This document shows positions 54,407-63,779 of a stretch of DNA of 64,000 nt, piece after piece. Within the stretch, counting starts at the first letter, position 1, and every line of letters begins with the position of its first letter. Both the position numbers and the translations under genes were made by a program. This stretch comes from Aplectana chamaeleonis (taxonomy: Eukaryota; Nematoda; Chromadorea; Rhabditida; Cosmocercidae). The notes beneath the pieces were generated by a model. The model did not search any database. It was not told the DNA's origin and was given only the letters and a program-made list of their open reading frames with translations. Where the stretch lies: positions 434,001 to 498,000 of the forward strand of contig JAPDOI010000366.1 in assembly GCA_029168955.1 (NCBI GenBank), in the 5' to 3' direction.

Positions 54407-54600
54407 GGGGGGGGGGGGGTTCAGGCATGTTCTCGAGGTACAGATTGAAGAGGTCTGGCGATAGAATCTCTCCCTGCGGGGCTCTAGCTGCGATCGGAAT
54501 ACTGTTGGAGACATGGTTCTGGAACATGACTCTTACACGGAATGTAGGTATGGAGCTTCGGGAAGGATGGCTCATTCTCGCCGCGGCTTTAAAATTTTCC
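54305..54600 (-). pseudogene. Host LINE H, upstream RT part
   Basis: The minus strand carries FQNHVSNSIPIAARAPQGEI, LSPDLFNLYLENMPEP (54580-54420) and VAAYADDITIVCRDRD (54345-54300). The two pieces, which should be nearly adjacent, are separated by a poly-G run and the inverted palindrome arm. The 5' end is truncated near 54590. The downstream continuation is at 50836. Confidence 0.85.
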
Positions 54601-54649
54601 AAGTTTTTGCTTTGTTTTACTATATCTTAAGAGCCGGTGGTGCTGTTTT

Positions 54650-54950
54650 CTAGAGTGAGGACCGAATATTCGAGTTCGAATAAATATTCGAGTTTTTCGA
54701 ACGAATTTTTATTCGAACATTCGAATATTCGAAAAGTGTGAATATTCAAACATTATTCGATTTCGACTATTCGCAAAAGGTGAAAATTCGAACATTATTC
54801 GAATTCGACTATTCGGGAGAGGTGAATATTCCAATATTATTCGAATTCGACTATTCGGGAAAGGTGAATATTCGAATATTATTCGAATTCGATTATTCGC
54901 AGAGGTGAATATTCGAACGTTATTCCAATTTGAATACCCGAGCTGGTTTA
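54650..54950. repeat. TTCGAA-rich minisatellite
   Basis: About five degenerate ~46-bp units of the form GGTGAATATTCGAACATTATTCGAATTCGACTATTCG. The left edge is TAGAGTGAGGAC. The same edge word occurs, inverted, next to the related minisatellite at 62650-63005. Confidence 0.85.
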
Positions 54951-55381
54951 ACAAAAAATATGAAAATCAGCTCTAATGTATGAAGGAATCGACATACCTT
55001 TCAAGAAAGAGATGAAAAGATAGATGCAGAGGAAATAGAAGTTGATAAAATTCGTTTCGCCTCTACCCGCAGACGAATTTTACCAAACATTTCTGCCGAG
55101 GCTCCTCAGTGAGGAACAGAATTGTCGATGAGAAAGCATATTGAGAAGAAAAAATTGAGCGAGAACTGTTGGTAAAGAGCTGCATGGGATATTACGATTA
55201 AAAAGAGGCAAGAAAATGGTGGAAAAAAGAGGAAAAAGGGGTCCAAGAGTGGGGGGAGGGGGAAGAATTAATGAGTCCAATCAAAATGGGATCGATAAAG
55301 TCAAAACATGTCAACATTCAAGCAAATGGTGGTATGGGGGAGGAATCGGAATCAAGATTAGAGTGTAGCTATCTCAAAAGT

Positions 55382-55591
55382 TCATAAAATAGCAGAAAGA
55401 ACTTTTTTAATGTTATTGTGATCATCTGGCAGAAGAAATTTATATGAAACTTCTTTGTTGCGATAGATACATTTGACTATGTTCACAGTAATGAATTCTG
55501 ACGAGTAACCATCATGCAGAAGTGAATTTTTCAACTCTTTTAATTTATCAATGAAAAATCCCACCTCAGAACAGACATTGGCTATCCTCAA
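55382..55591 (-). pseudogene. Penelope-like element, C-terminal tail after a frameshift
   Basis: A 69-residue frame (TLRIANVCSEVGFF..., ending KKVLSAIL) continues the RT protein in a different register from the main frame, which ends at 55588 with QQYTRRP. The two overlap by a few bases at 55591-55588. The same frame break is present in the second copy (60012-60009). Confidence 0.75.
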
Positions 55592-57675
55592 GGTCTCCGT
55601 GTATATTGTTGAGGCCTTGATGATGACAGAAACTGCTGAACCTGACTCGGAAATTTCTTAACGAGAAAATCGAAGTCGTCCGTTTTATTGTATAAACTAG
55701 TCAAAATTCCGTTACCATCTATTTTTATATTGATATCTAAGTAGTTGGTGTGAAAAATGTCCCTATGGGTTCTTTTAATCTCTAACAAATTATTGTAAAC
55801 AACAGCTAATATGTCTTCTATATAATTGTCCGTTTTGTTATGGATGATTAATAGGTCATCCATATATCTATAAGGCTCAAACAAAACATTACGATCAAAA
55901 GACAAAGTTTTTGAAAATTTGAACTCCATCACTGATAAAACCAAGTCTGCTAGGATGGGGCTAAAATTACCGCCTTGTGGAACTCCTTGTTTCTGTTTAA
56001 AAACGACGCAACCGAATAAACAGTAGCTATTATTGAGAGGGTAGTCAATGTAGTATATTAAGTCATGCTTAGTACAATATCTGTAACCACCGTTTTTCGA
56101 TTGGTTCTCCGTGTAGAAAGACTTAAAACCATTACTTGCGATAAAGTTTTTATTAGCATTTTTAAAGCATATGTTGACCAAATAACTCATACAGCCAATA
56201 ATAGTAGTATGAGGTAGGTTGGTGAACATATCAGTGAAATCTGCCGAATAAAGCTTCGCATCGTTATTTTTAAATGAGTTCAGTTGCTCCGCAATATTTA
56301 TGTTTGCAATTGACCAGTATGTTTTTATTGTTTTGTTCCGAGATTTAACTATGTTAGCGTAATTAACAAAATGCTTCTTCAGTGTTGTGAATACTACACA
56401 TAATTGCTAAGCGAGAGGTTTCAAACTGCTATTATGTGCTCCTGTTATACATCTAAATTTGATGGGATTTTTGTGTAGCTTTGGTATGGCATAAATCAAT
56501 GGAAGTGAACAATCCACTACGAATTTCAACTTGTTCTTCAGGGTGAAAAACTTATGCTTAAGAATTATTGAAACTTCATTTGCATTTGGAACGGCTTCAT
56601 AAACATCATTGTTATTTCCATACACTATTGTATTGTTGACTTCATCAAAAGTAATTCCCATCTCTTTCATTTAAAACATAAGATAATATTTCTTACAAAT
56701 TAGTCCATAGTTATTGCTAGCCTTATCCAATGGACAAAATATGAAAGCCTTTTGCAACCTTTTGACAACTTCATATGGAAACTTCCAAGTATTTTCTTTA
56801 AGTAACTCTCCATGGAGAAGTGGTTTTAATTTTGTCCTGTATTCTGTGTCTAAACAGGACATAACACGGTTGATTTTCTCGCCGTTTAGCTTGAACTTAT
56901 TAATCAAGTGATTGACAACCTCTAGTGTGGTTTGATCAAAAATAGTTTTAATATCTTGTCTATTAGACTTATCGTTGAATCTGAACTTAGTGCCTTTGTT
57001 AAGGATGTTACGGAAAACAACATCGTCAATTATATCCAAATTACCTGTAATTATATGTCCATTGCTAGAGCAGATATAATTGTGATATTTATCACTATCT
57101 GTTTCACAAACACACGACATACTCAAAACATCTTTAATTTCAGTGGTAGTCAGAGTTCTCAGAAATTTATTATAATTGTAAATTCTAGCAGAAATAGGAT
57201 TGCTGTAAGTAAATATTGGTCTAAAGATTTTTTCATTGTTATCTACGACCCCAATTATGTTTTTGATGGTGAGAGAATTAAACATTTTATTGAAATTCAC
57301 TTTGTCAAATATTTTGTTAGCAAACGGAATCTTGATAAGATGACCATCCAATTTACGTATTTTTGGTTTGCACATATTGATGTTATAATGCAGGCTGGTT
57401 AGCAAACAGAAGACAAGGAATCTATATTTTTGTTGAGTATTCTTCAAAAATTCTGCTGAAAGTGATGACTTCAGAAGGCTTCGAATATTTTTCTTATCCA
57501 AGGACTTCAGTGATCTATAAATTTCCATCGCTTTATCGGAATCGTTCTCATGATTAGTAAGCTAATTGAGAATTTCCTTACATTTTTCTCTATTTCTGGA
57601 CTTTTTGTTTTTATTTTTACCTGTTTTTCTTTCTTTGGTGATTCTGAGTGAAGAGAAGGGATTGCTAAATTTGTA
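55588..57675 (-). pseudogene. Penelope-like reverse transcriptase with in-frame stops
   Basis: Successive segments in one register. 57528-56671 has PLDKASNNYGLICKKYY (first RT motif). 56670-56407 has LIYAIPKLHKNPIKFRCI (PKLHK motif). 56229-55588 has DFTDMFTNLP, GVPQGGNFSPILADL and the catalytic box YRYMDDLL. Stops in this register are TAG (57564-57562), TAA (56673-56671) and TAG (56409-56407), with no net frameshift until 55590. The linker between endonuclease and RT is lysine-rich. PLE reverse transcriptases are related to telomerase RT and prime from endonuclease nicks or chromosome ends. Confidence 0.85.
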
Positions 57676-58227
57676 TCAAAGCGGATTTGTGACATCAGTG
57701 ATATTACCATATCCCTTAATATTATCATTAAGACCAAACGGGTGAGCAGTCTTCAACAGTTTGATCCAGAATAATTCCTTTTCGAGCAGAACGCTTTGAT
57801 CTTCATTTGAGGCTAGAGCATCTAGAATATAGACAGAAAATCCTGAGCGACATTGTTGAAAATGATGGCACAAAAGCGTAGGTTTCTTGAAATTTTTAAT
57901 GTTATTCAGATGCTCTCTAATTCTAATTTTGAGATTTCGCTGTGTGATTCCGACATATTGTTTTTCACAACAATTGCATTGCAAACAATAAACTACTCCT
58001 TTTGTATTACAATTACTAGTGGGAGTATGATAAGTATTTATTATGAATTTTGTAGTGTGAGAGCAGATTTGATTCTCAAACCTGATGAGACTGCAAATGC
58101 TACAGATATTTTTACACTTTTTACCTATGGTGTGGCTTCCCAAGTCTTTAACTGTATAATGCCCATTACCTACCTTATACTTAGTGAAGCTGGGGACCTG
58201 AAAGTAATTGCTCTGACTGACTTGCAT
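57676..58227 (-). CDS. GIY-YIG endonuclease domain of the Penelope-like element
   Basis: 183 residues starting at an ATG preceded in frame by TAA, so the domain really is at the N-terminus. A possible zinc-binding CSICSL lies at about 43-48. The GIY-YIG core has GVVYCLQCNCCEKQYVGIT (about 76-94), where GVVY and YVG stand for the GIY and YIG signatures and carry extra cysteines. It continues with LKIRIREHLNNI, CHHFQQC and LEKELFWIKLLKTAHPFGLN, the last being the PFGLN end typical of Penelope elements. The frame ends in TGA at 57678-57676, after which the same register continues into the linker and RT. Confidence 0.85.
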   Translation of the reverse strand: MQVSQSNYFQVPSFTKYKVGNGHYTVKDLGSHTIGKKCKNICSICSLIRFENQICSHTTKFIINTYHTPTSNCNTKGVVYCLQCNCCEKQYVGITQRNLKIRIREHLNNIKNFKKPTLLCHHFQQCRSGFSVYILDALASNEDQSVLLEKELFWIKLLKTAHPFGLNDNIKGYGNITDVTNPL

Positions 58228-58650
58228 GGAGTTTTTTGACTGTTAAATCCACATCACCTAGGAAGCCAAGCCTAAGTGAAGGGGGGAGTCCACCTTAAGG
58301 TTGGTGTTCCGAAAGGCTTCGGTGGGGCTGCCACCAAGGGAATGACGGGCCCTTTTTGTTCAAACGAACCAGTGTTACCGGAAGCGTGCAGAGCAGACCC
58401 CAACCACGCTACTCTACACCCCACATCAGCAACCGCCTATTTTTAGTAAGAGGTATGGCCCTCCTTCAATGTGTGAGTTGATTGTTGCAGGGTTTCATCA
58501 CAACCCATAACATGCAAGACAAAAAAAATAAAATAAAATAAAAAGGGCAAATTTAGTTGAGGAAGGGAAGCTCAATCGCATAGGTAAATCATACAGTATC
58601 TCACCACTGAAACCAAAGATAAAGTACTATTTTTGGGCTTTTATTCATTT
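58228..58650. other. Upstream region of the Penelope-like element, unassigned
   Basis: Contains GC-rich stretches with local self-complementarity (58310-58345, around CGAAAGGCTTCGG). It may be the 5' UTR of the element. No hammerhead ribozyme core was convincingly found. Confidence 0.35.
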
Positions 58651-58950
58651 TGAAGTTTATCTCGCTCAGATGAGCCCGGGAGCAGCAAGCAGCGGAGCGA
58701 TAATAGCGAAATGTAAGTGATAAGGGGATTTTACCAGGATTAGCAGGGTTAGCTCTACTTCGACCGACTCATGTGAGGGAGAAAAGCCACACGTTTTGAT
58801 GAAGCTTATCTCGCCCAAACGAGTTCGGGAGGAGCAAGCAGCGGGGTGATCGCTCATGGCAAATAGAAAGGATAAGGAGATCTTAGTATGTTAAATGAAA
58901 CGAGCTCTACCTTGACCGGACAAAATGAGGGAGAAAAACTTTACATTACA
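58651..58950. repeat. Degenerate 150-bp tandem duplication
   Basis: AAGTTTATCTCGCTCAGATG... GGAGCAGCAAGCAGCGGAG (from 58651) recurs, diverged, 150 bp later (AAGCTTATCTCGCCCAAACG..., from 58801). Both end near a GAGGGAGAAAA word. Confidence 0.7.
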
Positions 58951-59427
58951 TTCAAATCATCTTGAATTTTCCTAAGTCTAATAGACAACTCTAATAGACA
59001 ACTATACCTCATGAATGTCAGATGAACTAGGCGTCGTTGAGGAGAAAAAAGAAGATTAAGATCTAGTCAAGCTACCAAGAATGTAGACATGTGATAATCC
59101 TCCATGTATAATGAAAACATGCAAGATTAAGGAAAGACCATCGGTCCGGATATTCACCACCGGTGACTGAGGCAATATTTCCTCGACGAGCAAATTTTGA
59201 GAGAAAAAATTGTCATACAAATACAAAGTAATATGAAGATGAAAACAAAAAGAGTGAATAGATGAACAAGAATGCAAAACGTATACCGGAGTTTCACCAG
59301 CCTGTGACAGGTAAATTTTCCTCAAAAAGATATCTCAAAATGAAACCAATTCTTTACCCGATAAACGGTGCTGTTCTGCAAACACACACGGGTTTCCCTC
59401 TGTGTTATGCATGCAAAACAGTGCAAC
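58951..59427. other. No recognisable gene
   Basis: AT-rich, with short frames only. Confidence 0.4.
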
Positions 59428-60409
59428 CAAGAAAGAGATGAAAAGATAGATGCAGAGGAAATAGAAGTTGATAAAATTCGTTTCGCCTCTACCCGCAGAC
59501 GAATTTTACCAAACAATTCTGCCGAGGCTCCTCAGTGAGGAACAGAATTGTCGATGAGAAAGCATATTGAGAAGAAAAAATTGAGCGAGAACTGTTGGTA
59601 AAGAGCTGCATGGGATATAACGATTAAAAGAGGCAAGAAAATGGTGGAAAAAGAGGAAAAAGGGGTCCAAGAGTGGGGGAGGGAAGAATTAATGAGTCCA
59701 ATCAAAATGGGATCGATAAAGTCAAAACATGTCAACATTCAAGCAAATGGTGGTATGGGGAGGAATCGGAATCAAGATTAGAGTGTAGCTATCTCAAAAA
59801 GTTCATAAAATAGCAGAAAGAACTTTTTTAATGTTATTGTGATCATCTGGCAGAAGAAATTTATATGAAACTTCTTTGTTGCGATAGATACATTTGACTA
59901 TGTTCACAGTAATGAATTCTGACGAGTAACCATTATGCAGAAGTGAATTTTTCAACTCTTTTAATTTATCAATGAAAAATCCCACCTCAGAACAGACATT
60001 GGCTATCCTCAAGGTCTCCGTGTATATTGTTGAGGCCTTGATGATGACAGAAACTGCTGAACCTGACTCGGAAATTTCTTAACGAGAAAATCGAAGTCGT
60101 CCGTTTTATTGTATAAACTAGTCAAAATTCCGTTACCATCTATTTTTATATTGATATCTAAGTAGTTGGTGTGAAAAATGTCCCTATGGGTTCTTTTAAT
60201 CTCTAACAAATTATTGTAAACAACAGCTAATATGTCTTCTATATAATTGTCCGTTTTGTTATGGATGATTAATAGGTCATCCATATATCTATAAGGCTCA
60301 AACAAAACATTACGATCAAAAGACAAAGTTTTTGAAAATTTGAACTCCATCACTGATAAAACCAAGTCTGCTAGGATGGGGCTAAAATTACCGCCTTGTG
60401 GAACTCCTT
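59428..60409 (-). mobile_element. Second, 5'-truncated copy of the Penelope-like element
   Basis: 982 bp nearly identical to 55002-55988, in the same orientation. It starts in RT just inside GVPQGGNFSP (60409), contains YRYMDDLL (about 60290-60267) and shares the frameshift before the C-terminal tail (60012-59803). At 60409 similarity stops within GGAACTCCTT. Truncation at the 5' end with a shared 3' end is typical of retrotransposition. Confidence 0.9.
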
Positions 60410-61190
60410 TCAAGACTGATGTCATTTTCCTCACTACTCCATTGTTCCATTTTTCCGAACGCAAGAACTAAATTTTTCCCCACACCGTCTGATGAGGTTA
60501 CTAGGGCGGTTCTAACAGGGGGAGCCATATGGCAATCGCACTTGGCCACTCCCATTTTTCCATGCCGCTGGGCAATGATAACACCAACCATAGCTTCGTT
60601 GGGTGGAGCCATGTACTCCACCAACCCTCACTTCTGGGCAGGTGATGGGGGAACCTCCATCATTGGGAAAACCGGTGACAACCGGTGAAACGCCCCGAGG
60701 CACAGGAGGAGATTGGAATACGTGGGGGTGGGGTTTATCCCTCCGTTGACCAATCACCCACGTTTTAAGGGGTGGAGAGACGTCTGTCGATTGGCCGACG
60801 GAGCAATAAACTCCGCCTCGTACTCCGATCTCCCCCCAGTACGCGCCCCGAAAAAGAGTGAAAGTCACCCAACACTCATGCAAGTCATTTTCAAGATTGG
60901 GTGGGTGTCACTGCCGGTTTTTCGTCCATAACTTTTTTGTGCTTGGAGATAGAATTCTGCGTCAACTTGTGCTTCCAGTTTGGAAAAATATTCTCGATCC
61001 TTCAGCCTAATTCATTTTACGAAACACCGGTCTTTCGGCTATAACTCTTTAACCTGGTGAGGGTTGTTTTTGAAATCTACGTAAAATTCTGCGTCGAATG
61101 ATATATCGGATTCCTAACTTTGCTCGCTCCATACTCTGAGAGAATCCCCCGCGATCGTTCACGGATAGAATCTCCGATTTCCGGTAGGGG
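60410..61190. other. No recognisable gene
   Basis: GC-richer sequence with short frames. A small hairpin, GATGGGGGAACCTCCATC, lies at about 60644-60661, and a direct repeat ACCGGTGA-CA-ACCGGTGA near 60671-60688. Nothing can be assigned. Confidence 0.4.
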
Positions 61191-61199
61191 CCGAGAGGA

Positions 61200-61800
61200 T
61201 TCTAGCATGGGGCTATCGTGCAACGATCGCGAAATTCTGCCAGTCTCAAACCGAGAGTGTACCGCGTTCGTTCATCGATGCTCCCATGATGCTCTATAGC
61301 AAAACCGCGAGGAGTCGAGCCTGGGCCTATCACGGAACGATTGCGAGATCCTACCAGTTTCAACCTGAGGGCGAATCGCGTCTATACATCGACGTATTCG
61401 GGGCGTTACATCGCGGATCCGCGACGAACCGAGCTTGGAACTATCGCGGGACGATCGCGAGATTCTTCCAGCCTTCTTATGGTACATCCAGGGCTTCTCG
61501 ATGTTTCACCTGAACGAGTGTTGCCTATCAGATCAACACGAAGCTATAAGTTATTGCCCTCGCCGCATTTCGCGCTGCTTTACAAATCTGCACAACATGA
61601 GAACGCGGGAGCCGGGGGAGACGATCACGGTACCATCGCGGATCGCGAGTGCACCACGGTATTAGCGCGGTAAACCTCTCAACGATCGCGGTATTATCAC
61701 GGTATGAGAACGAGAATGTCAACGGATGAGTCGATTGGGTAACTATCGCGGAACGAGCGCGAATCACGGGAGCATCACGGTACTAGCGCAAAAGATTCTC
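61200..61800. repeat. Degenerate GC-rich tandem repeats (~113-bp period) and scattered ATCGCGG words
   Basis: CTATCGTGCAACGATCGCGA (about 61212), CTATCACGGAACGATTGCGA (about 61326) and CTATCGCGGGACGATCGCGA (about 61439) start three units of ~113 bp. Downstream, to 61800, the same words (CGATCGCGGTATTATCACGG) recur without a clear period. Confidence 0.65.
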
Positions 61801-61871
61801 TCAGAGTAAGCCAGCCAGGTCAGTGGAGCCGAGCCCCGTTGTTGGCTCCAGCAGAACTCTGCGCCTCTCAT

Positions 61872-62360
61872 TTAAAGGCAGTGTTCACGATGATTTTCAT
61901 CCGCGAGTTTTTCACATAAAACAATGCGCTGGCCTCCAAGTGTTACGAAAATTACGAAGAAATGGCGAGAAACGCATTAAAACGTATTTCAGTGTCATTA
62001 TTCTTTAACATGGGCTAGTTGTCCGGTCAGATAAACAGGTTAATGGTGGTTGTCACCGTTGGAAAACTGTGTCAATCGAAAATAGAAGAATATTTCATGC
62101 AAAGCAGAATCAGTTAGGGCTCTAAATGGAGAACGGAGCAGCAGAGAGTAAAGAATTGCAAAGGACGCGTCCACAAAAGATTTCGTTGTCACAACAAACA
62201 ATTCCTGTGATATTTAAGAGGCGGGGTGATACTTAAGGATTTCGCGTACTTCTGTTGCGTTTTTCTCAATTTCTACGTCATTTTAGATCTACCCGGGGGC
62301 CAGTTAATCGATATAGCGAATAATCTCAAAATTAAAGATTATCGTGAACACTGCTTTTAA
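61872..62360. mobile_element. TTAA-flanked MITE, family 1, uninterrupted
   Basis: 489 bp with TTAAAGGCAGTGTTCACGA at the left and the inverted form at the right, and TTAA on both sides. It serves as the empty-site reference for the nested copy at 10782-11720. Confidence 0.9.
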
Positions 62361-62649
62361 ACCATAGAGGCGAAAGCACCCTATGGAGATAACTATGGAG
62401 CTCGGCTCGACCAGTCTCGATGGCTTATGGGGCAGGCAAAGTTAGTAAGGTCCTCGAATAAGCTCCTTAGGCTAAGCTACAGAGGAAAAGTTGATTTTGT
62501 AGCATTCTTTGCGTTGTAGCCCGTACAGGTCTAGAGATGAGTTGTGCCTTATTAATTCCTATTGTAAGTGGAAATAAAGCTCTAGAAGAAGAATTCAACT
62601 TGTTAGTGCCGCTCACTTCGCAGTTGCGCGATAATGCTATGGATGCTTA
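62361..62649. other. Unassigned sequence with a possible retroelement 3' end
   Basis: AATAAAGCTCTAGAAGAAGAA at 62572-62592 looks like a polyadenylation signal followed by a GAA-rich tail on the plus strand, as in the 3' ends of the LINEs here. No coding similarity was recognised upstream. Confidence 0.35.
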
Positions 62650-63005
62650 AATTATTCGTCATTCGAATATTCGTTCGTTCGAGATAAAAAATGAACGAAT
62701 TTATTTGAAATTCGTTCGTTCGAATGAAAAATGAATGAATTTATTCGAAATTCGTGCGTTCGAAATAAAAAATGAACGAATTTATTCGGAATTCGTTCGT
62801 TCGGAATAAAAAATAAACGAATTTATTCGAAATTCGTTCGTTTGGAATAAAAAATGAACGAATTTATTCGAAATTCGTTTGTTCGAAATAAAAAATGAAC
62901 GAATTTATTCGAAATTCGTTCGTTCGAAATAAAAATGAACGAATTTATTTGAAATTCGTGCGTTCGAAATAAAAAATGAACGAATTTATTCGAAATTCGT
63001 TCGTT
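62650..63005. repeat. TTCGAA-rich minisatellite, ~41-bp unit
   Basis: About eight units of the type AATGAACGAATTTATTCGAA, ATTCGTTCGTTCGAAATAAA, with few differences. The right edge (63020-63038) contains GTCCTCACTCTA, the inverse of the edge of the minisatellite at 54650. Confidence 0.9.
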
Positions 63006-63145
63006 CGGTCTCTTTATAAAAAGTCCTCACTCTACTGTTTTCCTACATTCTACTCCAGGCAGCTCCTCAACTGCTGGCCCCTGGAGAAGAACGGTGTGTG
63101 AATGAAGACACACTGCTCTCCACTTCTTTCCCGAAACTTCATCCA

Positions 63146-63701
63146 TTAAAGGCAGTGGACGCGATCAAGTATGCTTGTCGTCTTTTTCTCTCTAAACCCT
63201 TTTCTGGGTCTCGAGTAGTAGGACCTATAAGAAAAAATCGCGAAAAAACACTGTTTTGGGCCGAAATTGAAGCCTGAGATTTCTTGTCTTTTGGTGGTGG
63301 ACGAGCCCTCTCCACATCATCGGCATCGATGACCTCTTATATCAAGAACATCAGCTGGCTTGAAATTGAATTTCAATCACTGAACCTTCGGATTCATTTA
63401 CACAACTAGTCAAGAACATTGACTGGAACGCTTTCTTTCATTGCTCAACTGGTTTTATTAGGTAAATTTACATTTATTTCTTCCTCTGAATGTCGATGAT
63501 TTTTGACTGCTCGGCATGAGACGGCGATCTTTTTCGTCATCGCTGTGCACGTGTGCACGAAGTGGCGATTTTGGGCCCTAAAATCTCTATTTCTAGTCCG
63601 TTTTTCACCGCTCTACCTTCATAGTTTTTCAGCTGTTTTTGATCTAAGCTGATTTTTGTAACTTTTTCGATAACGTTTTTCATCGTGACCACTGCCTTTA
63701 A
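63146..63701. mobile_element. TTAA-flanked MITE, family 1-like
   Basis: The left end TTAAAGGCAGTGGACGCGAT and the complement of the right end TTAAAGGCAGTGGTCACGAT are similar, and TTAA is present on both sides. 556 bp, no coding content. Confidence 0.85.
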
Positions 63702-63779
63702 CCTACATTCCTCTTGCACGTCGGCCCTTAACAAAGGCCGATATCCAGCATTTCTCCTGCGGTGGTATTGACGACTACA

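Larger units (their letters stand above)
55002..58227 (-). mobile_element. Penelope-like element with N-terminal GIY-YIG domain (permuted, Naiad/Chlamys-like arrangement)
   Basis: One minus-strand reading register, 58227 to 55588, encodes a GIY-YIG endonuclease first and a Penelope-type reverse transcriptase after it. The 3' limit (55002) is set by the start of the near-identical 5'-truncated copy at 59428-60409. The 5' limit beyond the ATG at 58227 is unknown. Canonical Penelope elements carry GIY-YIG at the C-terminus. An N-terminal position is described for the Naiad/Chlamys clade. Confidence 0.8.

Noticed and set aside
57676..57678. Selenocysteine at the TGA between the GIY-YIG domain and RT
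   Set aside because: Selenocysteine has been proposed in some Naiad-type elements, but here the TGA is not at a conserved cysteine position, other stops (TAG, TAA) follow, and no SECIS-like structure was identified.
58228..58520. Hammerhead ribozyme upstream of the Penelope-like element
   Set aside because: Such ribozymes occur in some Penelope-like elements, but I found no CTGATGA core with a matching GAAA in a foldable arrangement. A CTGATG word at 58430 (minus) continues TGG.
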